A stretch of 49,894 nucleotides of DNA from Proluteimonas flavola. GTDB taxonomy: Bacteria; Pseudomonadota; Gammaproteobacteria; Xanthomonadales; Xanthomonadaceae. Made by a program: the position numbers and the translations under genes. Every line of letters begins with the position of its first letter. The stretch's first letter is position 1. The notes under the pieces are model-generated. The model was not told the origin of the DNA. It saw nothing but the letters and a program-made list of their open reading frames with translations, and ran no database searches. The stretch spans positions 1 through 49,894 of the forward strand of contig NZ_JAIWPU010000015.1 of the NCBI RefSeq assembly GCF_021191705.1. The letters are read 5' to 3'. This document shows positions 37,880-46,248 of this stretch, piece by piece.

Positions 37880-39130
37880 ATGACGACCCTCCTGCTCCTC
37901 CAGTTGGCCGTGATCTTGGTCGCCGCACGCGCCTGCGGCTGGGTGCTGAAGTACTTCGGACAGCCGCCGGTGATCGGCGAGATGACCGCCGGCCTGCTGC
38001 TCGGGCCGGTGGTGTTCGGCGCGATGCTGCCGGACGTGCACGCCGCCCTGTTTCCGGCCGCGTCGTTGCCGCCGCTGTCGGCGCTGGCGACCGTGGGCCT
38101 GGTGCTCTTCATGTTCATCATCGGCGCCGAACTGCGTTCGGTCGAAGGCACGCGGTCGCAGGTGCGCGCCGCCAGTCTGGTGGGCGTGCTCGGCATCTCG
38201 CTGCCGCTCGCCCTGGGCCTGGCGATCTCGCCGTGGCTGTACCCGCGTTTCGCACCGGAAGGACTGGGCTTCTGGCCGTTCGCATTGTTCATGGCCGCGG
38301 CGATGTCGGTGACCGCGTTCCCGGTGCTCGCACGCATCCTCAAGGACCGCAACCTCACCCAGACGCGCGCAGGCCGGCTCGCGTTGAGCGCGGCGATCAT
38401 CGACGACGGCTTCGTCTGGATCTTCCTCGCGCTGGTGCTGACCATCGGCGGCGCGCATCGCGGCCCGGGCGTGGGCATGGTCGCCGCAGGCGCGGTGGTG
38501 CTGGTCGCGGTCGTGTTCCTCGTACTCAAGCCGCTGTATGCGTGGATCCTCAAACGCGGCTGCGATGCCGACGGCGCGCCGACCCGCGGCACGCTGGTCG
38601 CCATCCTGATCGGCCTGGTCTGCTGCGCGGCGTTCGCCGAGGCGATCAGCCTGCACGCGGTGTTCGGCGCGTTCGTGTTCGGCGTCTGCCTGCCGCGCGA
38701 CAACCGCCTGCTGCATCACCTGGCGAAGGCGTTCGAACCGGTGTCGATGCTGCTGCTGATGCCGATCGTGTTCGCGCTCGCCGGCCTCAACACCACGTCC
38801 GAAGCCTTTGTCGGTGCGGGCCTCGGCGCGTTCGGCCTGATCCTGCTGGTCGCGATCGCCGGCAAGATGATCGGCGGCACGCTGGGCGCGCGCCTGTCGG
38901 GCTACGACTGGCGCGACAGCCTGTCGGTCGGCTCGCTGATCAACGCCCGCGGCCTGATGGAACTGGTGGTGCTGAAGATCGGCCTCGACGCCGGCCTGAT
39001 CGGCCCCGAACTCTTCACGCTGATGTTCGGCATGACCCTGGTCACGACGCTCATGACCTCGCCACTGCTGTCGCTGTGGAACCGGCGCAGCGCCGCCGCC
39101 GATGCGCTGGAGCGTAAGCGCGCGCACTGA
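37880..39130 (+). CDS. CPA2-family cation:proton antiporter
   Basis: A 416-residue inner-membrane protein with about 12-13 helices of the monovalent cation:proton antiporter-2 type (KefB/NapA-like). Landmarks are GQPPVIGEMTAGLLLGP, FMFIIGAELR, AAMSVTAFPVLARIL and IIDDGFVWIFLA, which carries the conserved Asp pair of the ion site. RGLMELVVLKIGL lies near the end. No TrkA-N regulatory domain follows. It starts 65 bases after the halogenase-like gene, in the same direction, and ends the rightward unit. A place in the pigment pathway is not obvious. It may support the proton motive force used by the MMPL exporter, or be a bystander. Confidence 0.9.
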   Translation: MTTLLLLQLAVILVAARACGWVLKYFGQPPVIGEMTAGLLLGPVVFGAMLPDVHAALFPAASLPPLSALATVGLVLFMFIIGAELRSVEGTRSQVRAASLVGVLGISLPLALGLAISPWLYPRFAPEGLGFWPFALFMAAAMSVTAFPVLARILKDRNLTQTRAGRLALSAAIIDDGFVWIFLALVLTIGGAHRGPGVGMVAAGAVVLVAVVFLVLKPLYAWILKRGCDADGAPTRGTLVAILIGLVCCAAFAEAISLHAVFGAFVFGVCLPRDNRLLHHLAKAFEPVSMLLLMPIVFALAGLNTTSEAFVGAGLGAFGLILLVAIAGKMIGGTLGARLSGYDWRDSLSVGSLINARGLMELVVLKIGLDAGLIGPELFTLMFGMTLVTTLMTSPLLSLWNRRSAAADALERKRAH

Positions 39131-39166
39131 CGGCACCATGACCCGCACACTGCGGAGACCGCATAC

Positions 39167-39194
39167 GAAAACGCCGGCCGCATGCGGCCGGCGT
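39167..39194 (-). terminator. Intrinsic terminator for the leftward pigment unit
   Basis: A 24-bp perfect palindrome (39171-39194, core GCCGGCCGCATGCGGCCGGC) is followed on the minus strand by TTTT. It lies 21 bases beyond the lipoprotein stop, between two convergent genes, and on the plus strand it may also stop the antiporter transcript. Confidence 0.75.
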
Positions 39195-39214
39195 CGTCTG
39201 CAGCATCGCCGGGC

Positions 39215-39691
39215 TCAGCGCGCCGGCGGCACCGCCGGGGCGGGTGCGGGTTCGACGGGCGGCGGGTTCGCCACCCAGATCGCGACGCCACTGGCGTACT
39301 TCTGCTGCGGGCTGATGTCGACGCCGACGCCGGCCGACGAAAACGAGCGGCCGCCGCCACGTCCCAGGCCGCCACCGACGCTGACGCCGCCGCTGCGATA
39401 GCCGTCGGCCGTGCCCTGGAACAGCACGCCGTTCGCACCGAGCTTGGCGGCCTCGTTGCGGAGCTTCTGCAACACCGAATCGACCTTGTTCTGCTCGCCG
39501 TAGGTCAGTGCGCCGCTGCTGGTGTTGAGGATCGCGATCTCCTCGTACTGGCCCGGCGGCGGGCCGTGATAGATGCGCACCTGGGCCGGATCGATCGGCG
39601 CGCGCGGCGTACCGGTGAGGACATGGGAGCTCGCGCAGCCGGCCAGCAGGCCGACGCCGAGCAACAACGGAAGCAGACGGGAAGCGCGCAT
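39215..39691 (-). CDS. Small lipoprotein at the end of the pigment operon
   Basis: A 158-residue predicted lipoprotein. The leader MRASRLLPLLLGVGLLAG ends in a GC lipobox, with Cys19 the lipidated residue. The mature part has VRIYHGPPPGQYEEIAIL and KLRNEAAKLGANGVLFQG, then a glycine-rich stretch and a proline/alanine tail (PVEPAPAPAVPPAR). This pattern resembles small outer-membrane lipoproteins of the DUF4156 type. I am not sure of the family. GAGG stands before the ATG. It lies 96 bases after the ketoreductase, and aryl-polyene clusters often contain a lipoprotein, but membership here is by position. Confidence 0.8.
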   Translation of the reverse strand: MRASRLLPLLLGVGLLAGCASSHVLTGTPRAPIDPAQVRIYHGPPPGQYEEIAILNTSSGALTYGEQNKVDSVLQKLRNEAAKLGANGVLFQGTADGYRSGGVSVGGGLGRGGGRSFSSAGVGVDISPQQKYASGVAIWVANPPPVEPAPAPAVPPAR

Positions 39692-39787
39692 CGGGACATC
39701 CTCATGGCGGGTGCAGGCATGATGCGACTGCGGGTGTGAATCCCGGCTCATGGCGCTGAAGGGCGCCTTTTCTGTCGCGAACCGCGG

Positions 39788-40519
39788 TCAGCCCATGCCG
39801 CCGTTGATGCCGATGACCTGGCCGTTGATGTAGCCGGCCGGTTCCGAACACAGGAACGCGACCAGTGCCGCGACCTCGTCCGGCGTGCCTGCGCGCGCGG
39901 CCGGCACGATCTGCTTGATCATCCCGTCGGGGAACGCATCCTGCGCCATGCTGCCGGCGATCACGCCGGGCGCGACCACGTTGACGCTGATGCCGCGGCT
40001 GGCCATCTCGCGCGCCAGCGACTTCGATGCGCCGTGCAGCGCCGCCTTGGCCGCCGCGTAGTTGGTCTGCCCGCGGTTGCCGGTCACCGCGGCGACCGAC
40101 GACACGCTGACGATGCGGCCCCAGCGCGTGCGCGCCATCGGCAGCAGCAGCGGCTGGGTCACGTGGAAGAAGCCGTGCAGCGACACGTCGATCACCCGCT
40201 TCCACTGCGCCTCGGACATGCCGGCCATCGGCGCGTCCTCGTGGATGCCGGCGTTGTTGACGATCACCTGGATCGGCCCGGCTTCGAGCAGACCATCGAG
40301 CGCAGACCGTGCCGCGGCGCCGTCGGCGACATCGAAGGCGACCGCCTCGGCGCTGCCGCCCGCGGCGACGATGTCGGCAACCACCGTGTCCGCACGCGCG
40401 GGATTGCCGTTGGCATGGACGATCACGTGCAGGCCGTCGGCCGCGAGACGACGGCAGATCGCGCCGCCGATGTCGCCGCTGCCGCCGGTGACGAGGGCGC
40501 GTTTGAGTGTGATCGTCAT
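39788..40519 (-). CDS. 3-ketoacyl-ACP reductase (FabG-like SDR)
   Basis: A 243-residue NADPH-dependent short-chain dehydrogenase that reduces the beta-keto group in each polyene extension cycle. It has the nucleotide motif TGGSGDIGGAI (11-21), the NNAG motif (88-91) and the catalytic triad Ser141, Tyr154 and Lys158 (QTNYAAAKAAL). The C-terminal INGQVIGINGGMG is the FabG-type ending. It follows the dehydratase gene after a 120-base gap that contains a tandem heptamer repeat. A housekeeping FabG elsewhere is expected, so this copy is probably dedicated to the pigment. Confidence 0.93.
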   Translation of the reverse strand: MTITLKRALVTGGSGDIGGAICRRLAADGLHVIVHANGNPARADTVVADIVAAGGSAEAVAFDVADGAAARSALDGLLEAGPIQVIVNNAGIHEDAPMAGMSEAQWKRVIDVSLHGFFHVTQPLLLPMARTRWGRIVSVSSVAAVTGNRGQTNYAAAKAALHGASKSLAREMASRGISVNVVAPGVIAGSMAQDAFPDGMIKQIVPAARAGTPDEVAALVAFLCSEPAGYINGQVIGINGGMG

Positions 40520-40547
40520 CTGGAGATTCTAGCGTCGTTGCGCGCTC

Positions 40548-40589
40548 GTGATTGGTGATTGGTGATTGGTGATTGGTGATTGGTGATTC
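40548..40589. repeat. Tandem 7-bp repeat, (GTGATTG)6
   Basis: Five exact copies of GTGATTG and a sixth ending in C. They lie 28 bases upstream of the ketoreductase start, in the gap after the dehydratase stop. Similar GATT-containing heptamer arrays are common between genes in xanthomonads. Copy number could vary by slippage and alter the spacing upstream of the ketoreductase. Confidence 0.9.
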
Positions 40590-40639
40590 GAAAGAGCGTC
40601 CGCTGCGAACGACTGTTTTTTCAGATCATCCGTCGCGAA

Positions 40640-41074
40640 TCACCGCCCCAACATCACCGCCGCGCGCCCTTCGGCGAGCAGGACGCCATCGCACTGGATG
40701 CGGAACGCGTACTGCTGGCTGTCGCCGGACTCGACGAGCACCTCGGCGATGCATTCGAGATCGCCGGCGAGGTCGTCGATGCGCGCGGCATGTAGTTGCA
40801 CGCCGCGCAATGCGACCAGCATCCCCGGCCGCACCGGCGCGCCGCTGTCGCGTGCGCGCAGGCCGCCGTGGACGGCCATCGCCTGCGCGCCGTACTCGCA
40901 CAGGTGCAGCGCGCGCAGCCGGCCGTCGCTGCGCAGCGGGTGCGCCGGATCGCGGTGGCTCGCGCTGCGCAGCGTCACGCTGCCCGTGTCCCATGCGGTG
41001 ACCGCATCCCAGAGGCACATCGCGCCCTGGTGCGGAATCATCGACTCGATCGTGTCGCGATCGACGTGGGTCAT
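40640..41074 (-). CDS. Hotdog-fold 3-hydroxyacyl-ACP dehydratase, ApeP-like
   Basis: A 144-residue hotdog protein related to the FabA/FabZ-like dehydratases of aryl-polyene clusters. It has the N-terminal IPHQGAMCLWDAV with the probable active His, a central helix LHLCEYGAQAMAVHGG and a C-terminal strand AFRIQCDGVLLAEGRAAVML. It would remove water from 3-hydroxyacyl intermediates to form each double bond. Its ATG overlaps the exporter stop (ATGA), so translation is coupled. A second, FabZ-type hotdog protein is encoded at 45096-45410. In the related E. coli system two such proteins work as a pair. Confidence 0.87.
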   Translation of the reverse strand: MTHVDRDTIESMIPHQGAMCLWDAVTAWDTGSVTLRSASHRDPAHPLRSDGRLRALHLCEYGAQAMAVHGGLRARDSGAPVRPGMLVALRGVQLHAARIDDLAGDLECIAEVLVESGDSQQYAFRIQCDGVLLAEGRAAVMLGR

Positions 41075-43494
41075 GCCACCGGCTCCGGTTCGGCGCGTGC
41101 CGCCTCGATCGCCGCGCGATGGCGCGCGACCAGCAGCGACAGCACGAAGTTGAAGACCACGCCGAGCGCGACCGTGCTGCCGATCGCGCGCAGCACCGGA
41201 ATCGACGACAGCGCGAGCAGGCTGAAGACCAGCAGCGTCATCAGGCTGCAGACGAGGATCGCGTGCAGCGTGCGGATCTGGTCCTGGCGGTCGTCGCCGG
41301 CATGCTCGAAGAACAGCGCGTAATCGAGTCCGAGGCCGGCCGCGAGGATCAGCGCGACGAGATGGAACAGCGTCAGTTCGACGCCCATCAGGCGCAGCAC
41401 CGCGACGACCGCCAGCAGGGTCAGCAGGGTCGGCAGCAGCACGCGCCAGACGCGGCGCGGACTGCGCAGCGCGATCCACACCGTGGCGACCAGCAGCACC
41501 AGCGCGACCGCCATCGCGGCGAGCACGCGGCCGCGATACTCGACGACCAGCGATTCGGACGCGTCCTTCATGTCGAGCAGGCGCACGTCGACGCCGGGTC
41601 CGCTGGCCTTCGACGCGAGCGCCGCAACGTCGGCCGGATCGTCGAGGCCGCTGAGCGACACCAGCGCGATCGAACGGTCCTCGTGTTCCAGCAACAGGCC
41701 GGACACCGCGGTCGCCAGCGGCGAGCCTGCGAGATCGGCGCGGGTCAATGGCACGGCGGCCTTGGCGCGGGCGACATCTTCGACGAAGGGTTCGAATGCA
41801 TCGTCGTTGAAGGCGGAGTCCACCAATGCGTCGGCCAGCATCGCGCGCAGCGCAGTGCTGTCGGGCAGTGCGGCCTGACGCGCGCGTTGCGTGTCGGCGC
41901 CGGGCAGATACCGCGCGGCCATGTCGTAGCCGTCTAATCGGCCGTCGGCGACCAGGGCATCGAGCGCAGGCTGCAGCGCCGCGGTCGCACCGAGCGCGGC
42001 GTCGCTGTCGGCGGCCTGGGCGACCAGCACGTAGCGCACGTCGGGCGCACCGAGTTCGGCGCGCAGTTCGGTGTCGCGCTGCATCGAATGCGGATCGACC
42101 GGCGTCAGCTTCGACAGATCGTTCTGCCAGAACGCGCCGGGGCTCAAAGCAATCGCGGCGACGGCGGCGAGCGCCAGCACCGCCAGCGACCACTTCGGCC
42201 TCGGCAGCGCTTCGATCCGCTGCCACAGGCGCTGCAGCCGCCGGGAGTCGGCGAGGTCCGGCGGCGAGGGATCGACCAGGCCCGGCAGCAGATAGCGCGT
42301 GCTCAACGCGGCGACGCCGAGGGCCGCGACCGTGAACACCGCGAGCTGGCGCAGTCCGTCGACACCCGAGAACAGGAAGGTCGCATACGCGATGCAGGTG
42401 GCGACGACGCCGGTCGACAGCGCCGGCCACAGGCCGCGCACGTTCTTCCACGGCGACAGGCCGGCGCGCTGGTGGCTGAAGAAGTGGATCGGATAGTCCT
42501 GCACCACGCCGATCAGGGTGAAGCCGAACGCGATGGTGATGCCGTGCACGCCGCCGGGAAACAGCAGCGCCACCGCGGTGAGCCCGGCGATACCCGCGCT
42601 CGCGAGCGGCAGCACGCCGAGCAGCGGCATCTTCCAGCTGCGATACGCCACCAGCAGCAACAGGATCAGGCCGATGGTGTCGACCAGGCCGATGCGCTGC
42701 GCCTCGGCCTGCGTGCGTCCGCCGATGTCGACCGAGAACGCACCGGGGCCGACGACCTCGAGCGTCGCGCTGCCCGCGCCCGCCTGCTGCGCGAAGGTGT
42801 CGCGGATCGTGCCGACGGCATCGAGCTGGCCGGTCGGATCGAACCCCGCCGCGCGCGTCTCGACCAGCAGCAAGGCCTGCGTGCCGGCCTGGTCGAACCA
42901 CACGTCATGCAGCCGCTGCGGCGCACCGGCGGGCTGCCAGGCTTCGGCCAGCGCGAGCACTTCGAGCGTGGGATCGGAGGGAATCAGCGGTTCGACCAGT
43001 CCGGCGGCCGGCGAGCCGAGATCCTGCAGGCGCGCATCGAGCGCATCGCGCAGGGCGTCGGCATCGAGCGGCACGTCGTCGAACGACGACGTCAGCAGAT
43101 AGCGGTACGGCAGCAGCGCCTGCGGAAATGCATCGAGTCCGGCTTCGCCGCCATTGGTGACCAGGGTGTAGCGCGGGTCGCCGACCAGCGCGTCGTGCAG
43201 GTCATGCGAACGCTCGGCGAGCGCGTCGGGCGTGTCGCCGGAGATCGCCAGCATCAGCAGGCGCGAACCGGGCCCGTCGCCGAGTTCCTCCATCAGCAGG
43301 CGCTGCTCGGGCGTGCGGGCATCGGGCAGGAAGCGGCGCAGGTCGCCGCTGAATTCCAGTTTCGCCGCGGCGATCCAGCCCAGCGCGAGCAGCGCCAGCA
43401 ACCACGCGACGGCCAGCGTCAGCCGCAGGCCCGGGCGCTGCAGCAGGCTGTCGCGAAGTCCGGCGCGCCGGCTCAACGCGGGACGTCGTGGCAC
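41071..43494 (-). CDS. MMPL/RND-type pigment exporter
   Basis: An 807-residue inner-membrane transporter of the MMPL (RND) family, with about 12 helices in two symmetrical halves, each followed by a large periplasmic loop. Landmarks are FSGDLRRFLPDARTPEQ after helix 1, FGFTLIGVVQDYPIHFFSHQ in the first half and AAGLGLDYALFFEHAGDD in the second, with the acidic residues used for proton coupling. In aryl-polyene clusters this protein is thought to lift the lipid-linked polyene out of the inner membrane. It starts with GTG and overlaps the LolA-like gene by 22 bases. Confidence 0.92.
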   Translation of the reverse strand: MPRRPALSRRAGLRDSLLQRPGLRLTLAVAWLLALLALGWIAAAKLEFSGDLRRFLPDARTPEQRLLMEELGDGPGSRLLMLAISGDTPDALAERSHDLHDALVGDPRYTLVTNGGEAGLDAFPQALLPYRYLLTSSFDDVPLDADALRDALDARLQDLGSPAAGLVEPLIPSDPTLEVLALAEAWQPAGAPQRLHDVWFDQAGTQALLLVETRAAGFDPTGQLDAVGTIRDTFAQQAGAGSATLEVVGPGAFSVDIGGRTQAEAQRIGLVDTIGLILLLLVAYRSWKMPLLGVLPLASAGIAGLTAVALLFPGGVHGITIAFGFTLIGVVQDYPIHFFSHQRAGLSPWKNVRGLWPALSTGVVATCIAYATFLFSGVDGLRQLAVFTVAALGVAALSTRYLLPGLVDPSPPDLADSRRLQRLWQRIEALPRPKWSLAVLALAAVAAIALSPGAFWQNDLSKLTPVDPHSMQRDTELRAELGAPDVRYVLVAQAADSDAALGATAALQPALDALVADGRLDGYDMAARYLPGADTQRARQAALPDSTALRAMLADALVDSAFNDDAFEPFVEDVARAKAAVPLTRADLAGSPLATAVSGLLLEHEDRSIALVSLSGLDDPADVAALASKASGPGVDVRLLDMKDASESLVVEYRGRVLAAMAVALVLLVATVWIALRSPRRVWRVLLPTLLTLLAVVAVLRLMGVELTLFHLVALILAAGLGLDYALFFEHAGDDRQDQIRTLHAILVCSLMTLLVFSLLALSSIPVLRAIGSTVALGVVFNFVLSLLVARHRAAIEAARAEPEPVA

Positions 43495-44201
43495 AGCCGC
43501 TGCGCGGCTTCGAGCGAATCCACGGTGGCCGCGGACGTGGCGGCGCTGCCGAGCAGGGTCGGCTGCGCGTCGCCCTGCCTGGGCCGCGTCTCGATGCAGC
43601 GCAGGTCGGCGTCGCGGCCGCGCAGCACGATGCCGGTCACGCGCGTGGCGGTGCGCGGATCGCGCGGCGTCAGCGTCAGCGTCCAGTCGGCCGGCACGCC
43701 GTCGGCTTCGAGCGCGTACACCGCTTCCAGCGCCTTGCGGTCGCCGGCGAGCAGCGCGCCGAAGCTGCCCTGCAGCGCGGCGAGTTCGGGCACGCGCGAC
43801 AGCGGGAACGTGCGCGGGTTGCGGCCTTCGCGGGCGATGCTCGCCTCACCGGCGCGGATCGTCGTGGTCTCGGCGTAGGGCTCGCGCACTTCGCGCACCA
43901 GCGTGCCGGCGTCCGGACGGCGGTATTCGCCCGACAGCAGCAGCGGGCGCTTGAGCATCGAGGACGTGCGCAACTCGACGAACGGCGTCGCGGTGGCGCC
44001 GTGCCGGGTCAGGCGCTGCAGGATCCAGTCGGCATCGACGCTGCGGCCGGTCGCGGTGACCGGCGCGGGCGCGCGGTCGCGCGACTGGTTCGCGCGCGGC
44101 GTCTCAGCGGTCTGCGCCGCCGCCCACGTCGGGACTGCGAGCAGCGCCGCCAGCAGCAGGCAGACCGCCGACCGCGGGCGGGAGATCGTCGCGCGTGTCA
44201 T
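43473..44201 (-). CDS. LolA-like periplasmic carrier of the pigment cluster
   Basis: A 242-residue exported protein with a signal peptide (CLLLAALLAVPTWAAAQ) and a LolA-type half-barrel region. Supporting motifs are VELRTSSMLKRPLLLSGEYRR, REVREPYAETTTIRAG and LTLTPRD...VTGIVLRGRDADL. LolA-like proteins ferry lipidated cargo across the periplasm. Here the cargo is presumably the lipid-bound polyene passed on by the MMPL exporter. The start is uncertain: ATG 44201 is chosen for the leader, ATG 44222 is seven codons earlier. Either choice leaves an overlap of about 100 bases with the preceding acyltransferase gene. Confidence 0.85.
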   Translation of the reverse strand: MTRATISRPRSAVCLLLAALLAVPTWAAAQTAETPRANQSRDRAPAPVTATGRSVDADWILQRLTRHGATATPFVELRTSSMLKRPLLLSGEYRRPDAGTLVREVREPYAETTTIRAGEASIAREGRNPRTFPLSRVPELAALQGSFGALLAGDRKALEAVYALEADGVPADWTLTLTPRDPRTATRVTGIVLRGRDADLRCIETRPRQGDAQPTLLGSAATSAATVDSLEAAQRLCHDVPR

Positions 44202-45099
44202 CGGCGCCTGTCCAGAAGTCATAGAAATTGAACCAGTTGTAGGGGGCGCTGCGTGCGTGATGTTCCAGTCGCGCGGCGTAACGGTGGATGAGTGCGGCCA
44301 CACCGGTCTGGCGTTCGCGGCGCGGCAGGTCGATGCCGTCGCTGAAGGGTTCGAACACCAGCTCGTAGCGGTTGCCGCCACGGTACAGGCCGAACGCCAG
44401 CATCACCGGCACCTTGAGCACCGAGGCCAGCAGCCACGGCGCGACCGGGAACTGCGCCGGCGCGCCGAGGAACGGCACCGCCAGCGTCGTGCCGCCTTCC
44501 TGGCTGCGGTCGACCAGCAGCGCGACCATCGCGCCCTGCGCCAAGCCTTCCTGGATCGCCAGCGCGACCGCGGGGCCGCCTTCGCCGGCATCGATCACCG
44601 TCGCCGCGACTTCGGGATTCAGCGCTTCCAGCAGCTCGGTCATGGCCTGGCCATGCGCGCGGTCGAGCACGACGCGGATCGCATAGTCGGGTCGCTGGCT
44701 GGCGAGCACGCGCAGGACTTCGAAACTGCCCAGGTGCGAGCCGAACAGCAGCACGCCGCGGCCGGTGTCCAGATGCCCGTGCAGGACCTCGAGTCCCTGC
44801 GCGTGCACGTCGAAGCGACGCGTGTTCTCGCTGAGCAGGAACAGCCGGTCGAGAATCGTCGCGGCGAAGGTGCGGAAATGGCGCGCGACCTCGCCCAGCG
44901 TGGCCGGCCGGCCGAACATGCGCGTGAGATACCGGCGCGAATCGCGACGTTCTTCGCTGCGGCGGATCATGAAATACAGCGCGATCGGATACAGCAGGGC
45001 ACGCGCCGGTGCGCGCCCGCAACGCGATGCGAACACCAGCAACGTCCGCAGCGCGAGCCGCCCGCCGCCCTCGCGGCGCGCCTTCCACTCGCTGCTCAT
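44104..45099 (-). CDS. LpxL/HtrB-family lysophospholipid-type acyltransferase
   Basis: A 331-residue membrane-associated acyltransferase of the lipid A late-acyltransferase (LpxL) family. It has the catalytic HX4E motif in FGSHLGSFEVLRVLA, MVALLVDRSQEGG, and a family-typical NWFNFYDFW near the C-terminus. It probably transfers the polyene from ACP to a lipid or sugar-lipid acceptor rather than building lipid A. Its ATG overlaps the dehydratase stop (ATGA). The last 33 residues after the FYDFW motif look low-complexity and overlap the next gene, so a sequencing frameshift near the 3' end is worth excluding. Confidence 0.88.
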   Translation of the reverse strand: MSSEWKARREGGGRLALRTLLVFASRCGRAPARALLYPIALYFMIRRSEERRDSRRYLTRMFGRPATLGEVARHFRTFAATILDRLFLLSENTRRFDVHAQGLEVLHGHLDTGRGVLLFGSHLGSFEVLRVLASQRPDYAIRVVLDRAHGQAMTELLEALNPEVAATVIDAGEGGPAVALAIQEGLAQGAMVALLVDRSQEGGTTLAVPFLGAPAQFPVAPWLLASVLKVPVMLAFGLYRGGNRYELVFEPFSDGIDLPRRERQTGVAALIHRYAARLEHHARSAPYNWFNFYDFWTGADDTRDDLPPAVGGLPAAGGAARSPDVGGGADR

Positions 45100-45410
45100 G
45101 CCAGCGCGGGACCGTCGGCGACGAGCTCGCCGCTGGCGAGCAGCACGCCCGCGCGTTCCACCCGGAAGCGCCAGCGCCGCGCGCCGTCGCGGCTGGCATC
45201 GTCGAGTGCGATCTCCGCCCGCTCGCCCGGCAGCAACGGCTGCACGAACTTCACCTGCGGCAGCCGCAACGCGCCCTGCGGGCCGTGCGCGGCTTCGACC
45301 GCCGCGACCACGCGATCGAGGATCACCACGCCCGGCACCAGCGGCTGCCCCGGGAAGTGGCCCGGCAGGCAGGGATGCGCGGCGTCGATCACGAACGTGT
45401 GCGCCGCCAT
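45096..45410 (-). CDS. FabZ-type 3-hydroxyacyl-ACP dehydratase, ApeI-like
   Basis: A 104-residue hotdog protein with the FabZ/FabA signature CLPGHFPGQPLVPGVVILDR, which contains the active-site His. A second strand set follows, KFVQPLLPGERAEIAL. It is about 40 residues shorter than housekeeping FabZ, as is usual for aryl-polyene partners of this type. It probably works with the ApeP-like protein in polyene dehydration. In several clusters this domain is fused to, or next to, the starter AMP-ligase, which is absent here. It starts 3 bases after the upstream acyltransferase stop. Confidence 0.88.
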   Translation of the reverse strand: MAAHTFVIDAAHPCLPGHFPGQPLVPGVVILDRVVAAVEAAHGPQGALRLPQVKFVQPLLPGERAEIALDDASRDGARRWRFRVERAGVLLASGELVADGPALA

Positions 45411-45413
45411 CGC

Positions 45414-46184
45414 TCAGCGCCTGCCGAGCATCGCGGCGACGGCGTCCTGCGCTTCGCGGGCGACGGCCTGGCGACCGGTGGCGCCGACCCGGCCTTCGAC
45501 CCGGATCGGCGTGCCCACGGTGGCGCCCATCGGGCCGCGGCAGACGCGGAAGAAACCGGTCGGCGGCAGGACCTTGCCGGTGCCGTGCAGCGCGATCGGC
45601 AGCACGTCGACGCCGGCATCGATCGCAGCCTGGAACGAACCCGACTTGAACTCCCCCATGCGGCCATCGCGCGAACGCGTGCCTTCGGGAAACAGGCACA
45701 GCGACTGGCCGGCGCCCAGCAGCCCGGCGACCTGGCGCCGCAGCAGCGGCCCGGCGCGGCGGTCTTCGCGGCTGATGAAGAGCATGCCGGTGGCGCGCGC
45801 GTACCCGGCCAGGAACGGCACGCGCCGCATTTCCTGCTTCAGCAGGAAGCGCAGCGGCACCGGCACGGCCATGAACAGCACGCAGATGTCGAGCAGCGAT
45901 TCGTGGTTGGCCACCACCAGGTAGGGACGATTCCAGTCGACCGCATCGGCGCCTTCGACGGTCAGTCCACCCGCGGGCCCCACCAGACCCGGCGCCCAGT
46001 GCGTGCGCGCCATGTCGAGCGCGAGGTCGCGCCGGCCCGTCACCGCCTGGCGGATCAGCGACGCACTGATCCAGCCCGCCGTCCATAGCAGGGTGTACAG
46101 GCACTCCAGGACGTTGATCGCGCGTGCGGACAAGGCCGCGAACGCCGCGGCCCCGGGTGCGGCACGGGTCTGTCGGTATTCCAT
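45414..46184 (-). CDS. 1-acyl-glycerol-3-phosphate-type acyltransferase
   Basis: A 256-residue PlsC-family acyltransferase with a hydrophobic N-terminal segment (about residues 25-45). It has the HX4D catalytic motif NHESLLD, the substrate motif FPEGTRSRDG and FKSGSFQAAIDAGVDVLPIAL. It likely places an acyl group, perhaps the polyene, on a glycerophosphate-type acceptor at the inner membrane. The frame is open further upstream, but the ATG at 46184 begins the family similarity. A 64-base gap separates it from the COG4648 gene. That is the place where some related clusters have the AMP-ligase. Confidence 0.9.
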   Translation of the reverse strand: MEYRQTRAAPGAAAFAALSARAINVLECLYTLLWTAGWISASLIRQAVTGRRDLALDMARTHWAPGLVGPAGGLTVEGADAVDWNRPYLVVANHESLLDICVLFMAVPVPLRFLLKQEMRRVPFLAGYARATGMLFISREDRRAGPLLRRQVAGLLGAGQSLCLFPEGTRSRDGRMGEFKSGSFQAAIDAGVDVLPIALHGTGKVLPPTGFFRVCRGPMGATVGTPIRVEGRVGATGRQAVAREAQDAVAAMLGRR

Positions 46185-46248
46185 GAGCGAATAGGATATC
46201 CCGTGTGACCGCCGCGCACCGCGCGCAATGCGTTCAGCGAACGCCGCG

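Noticed and set aside
39171..39194. The 24-bp palindrome as a regulator site
   Set aside because: It lies between two convergent gene ends and is followed by TTTT on the minus strand, which fits a terminator better.
40548..40589. The heptamer array as a CRISPR
   Set aside because: Units are 7 bp and directly abutting, with no spacers. No cas genes are present.
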